From contig JAHLWZ010001047.1 in assembly GCA_020536535.1 (NCBI GenBank), positions 5,426 through 25,561 on the forward strand: a stretch of DNA of 20,136 bases, written 5' to 3'. Within the stretch, counting starts at the first letter, position 1. Every line of letters starts with the position of its first letter. Both the position numbers and the translations under genes were made by a program. Positions 19,073 through 20,136 of the stretch are shown in pieces. This DNA is from Pelomyxa schiedti (Eukaryota > Evosea > Pelobiontida > Pelomyxidae). The notes under the pieces were generated by a model. The model was given only the letters and a program-made list of their open reading frames with translations. It did no database searches and had not been told where the DNA came from.

Positions 19073-20136
19073 TCACAATAGGGAGGCCATGTCATCCAGA
19101 TACACACTGTCGGGTTGCCCATTTGTAACAACTTCAACAGTGGCAACGTGGTGGCCAGTGAATGCATCAGTGATAACTACTCTGTTGCCGTTGCTGTTTT
19201 GGCTGTTGCCTCTGTTTTTGCTTTCACACACTGTGAAAAGCATTCCACTTCCACCAACAACCTGCCGAAACACCTCACCATCATCACACCTGATCACTCT
19301 CACTGGAGTTAGGATTGAACTGGTGTTTTGGTTGCAGTCCCAGAGCTCACATGTCACTTCATTGTTGTATGCAATGCAAAAGAAGGATCCACTAACATGT
19401 GACAGGCTACTGCAATCAAGTGCTATCACTGAGGCTGTTGCTATGCTGGGTTCTTCAGACTTTTGCTCGATCAGAAAAACCTTGGCCTCAATTTGCATTA
19501 CAAATACCAAGGTGCCTGTAGCCGTCCCCTTCCTCATTACAACTCCAGTGGCACACATTAATTCATCCAATGTAGGAAATAGTTGGAACTGTGAACTTGG
19601 CAACGGGCACTGCAACTGAACAATGGTGGATAGTGACTTTGTGACATAGGTCTTTCTGATATCGACCAGCGTGAGTGTGATACAACTCACCCCACTGGGC
19701 ACAATCTGGCCATCATGGCAATGCAGGATCAGGGCATCGTCGCACCGCTCCCTGTCACAAAACACCCCACAGAACCTTGAGTCCCCGCAACAGAGTCCAG
19801 GCACACTGACCCCAACCTCCGGGTCATCCATATCTCGCAGCAGATACGAAGCAGCGCCAGGAACAGGCTCAATCACGAGGTTCCACCCCGGGCCAGAGAA
19901 GCCCCTCAGAACCCACCTGCTGTGGACCCCCACCCTGGTGCAGCAGTGGGCACCCCCGAGGTCCCGCAGCAGCACAGACCCAGGGCCCCCCACCACCCCC
20001 TCGGCGTTGCGGGGGAACGGGGCGAGCGGCGGGCGGGGGAGGGGGAGGAGGAGGCTGCCCAGGAGCGGGCAGACGGCCAGGCGGAGGGCGTGGGGGGCGC
20101 GGGCGGGGGTGCGCACCGAGGCGGGGCGCCGGCGAA
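19073..20136 (-). CDS. Orphan intronless protein with propeller-like motifs, 5' end outside window
   Basis: The reading frame is open without interruption from the right window edge to TGA at 19075-19073, at least 354 codons; the start is not in view and no in-frame ATG occurs before about 19850. I do not recognise the family. Visible features: a GC-rich N-terminal part rich in Pro, Leu and Arg; the similar turns VLLRDLGG and YLLRDMDD; a cysteine cluster GLCCGDSRFCGVFCDRERC; VSCITLTLVDIRKTY; TCELWDCNQ; and a final VVITDAFTGHHVATVEV. Alternating beta-like segments ending in WD- or TD-type turns suggest a degenerate beta-propeller. It has no introns, whereas neighbours average about one per 130 coding bases. 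GC content climbs strongly toward the 5' end. Coding is likely from the long open frame and coherent composition; function is unknown. Confidence 0.65.
   Translation of the reverse strand, partial: RRRPASVRTPARAPHALRLAVCPLLGSLLLPLPRPPLAPFPRNAEGVVGGPGSVLLRDLGGAHCCTRVGVHSRWVLRGFSGPGWNLVIEPVPGAASYLLRDMDDPEVGVSVPGLCCGDSRFCGVFCDRERCDDALILHCHDGQIVPSGVSCITLTLVDIRKTYVTKSLSTIVQLQCPLPSSQFQLFPTLDELMCATGVVMRKGTATGTLVFVMQIEAKVFLIEQKSEEPSIATASVIALDCSSLSHVSGSFFCIAYNNEVTCELWDCNQNTSSILTPVRVIRCDDGEVFRQVVGGSGMLFTVCESKNRGNSQNSNGNRVVITDAFTGHHVATVEVVTNGQPDSVYLDDMASLL

Noticed and set aside
1-20136. tRNA, rRNA, CRISPR array or transposon genes
   Set aside because: No cloverleaf, conserved rRNA block, regular spacer array, transposase or long terminal repeat was recognised by eye.

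Overview
The window is nuclear DNA of an intron-rich, gene-dense eukaryote. Seven protein genes lie on both strands, with only about 160 to 725 bp between neighbours. I rebuilt exon structures by hand for the six intron-containing genes. The 82 introns assigned in the five complete ones are all GT-AG, none is shorter than 41 nt, and most are 41-55 nt. All three standard stop codons are used as stops. IFT20 implies a cilium or flagellum at some life stage. The gene mix (cilium gene, Slo-type K+ channel, tandem Cache-domain nucleotide cyclases, secreted Sip1-like protein) suits a free-living flagellated or amoeboflagellate protist, or an early-branching animal relative. The lineage is not settled; an amoebozoan or a holozoan are my best guesses, held weakly.

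Layout: 25-270 (+) is the last exon of the mRNA cap guanine-N7 methyltransferase. It converges on 4519-469 (-), a 26-exon Slo-family potassium channel of about 955 aa. Next come 6500-5180 (-) PNO1, a KH-domain ribosome-assembly factor (310 aa, 7 exons); 9899-6730 (-) a secreted protein of the raffinose-synthase/Sip1 type (770 aa, 17 exons); and 10870-10183 (-) IFT20 (135 aa, 4 exons). A 546-bp divergent spacer leads to two tandem (+) paralogues, 11417-14743 (802 aa, 18 exons) and 15468-18911 (862 aa, 16 exons). Both are membrane receptor cyclases: TM, extracellular Cache region, TM, helical linker, class III cyclase. The window ends inside an intronless, GC-rich (-) gene (20136-19073) for an orphan protein with propeller-like motifs.

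The genes do not form one pathway: mRNA capping, ribosome assembly, ciliary transport and carbohydrate-type chemistry stand side by side. The most informative part is the cyclase pair. It is a clear tandem duplication with alignable exons but three differences in intron content, one of which isolates the catalytic metal-binding motif on a 21-nt microexon. All function calls rest on remembered family sequence and reading-frame consistency; no database search was run.
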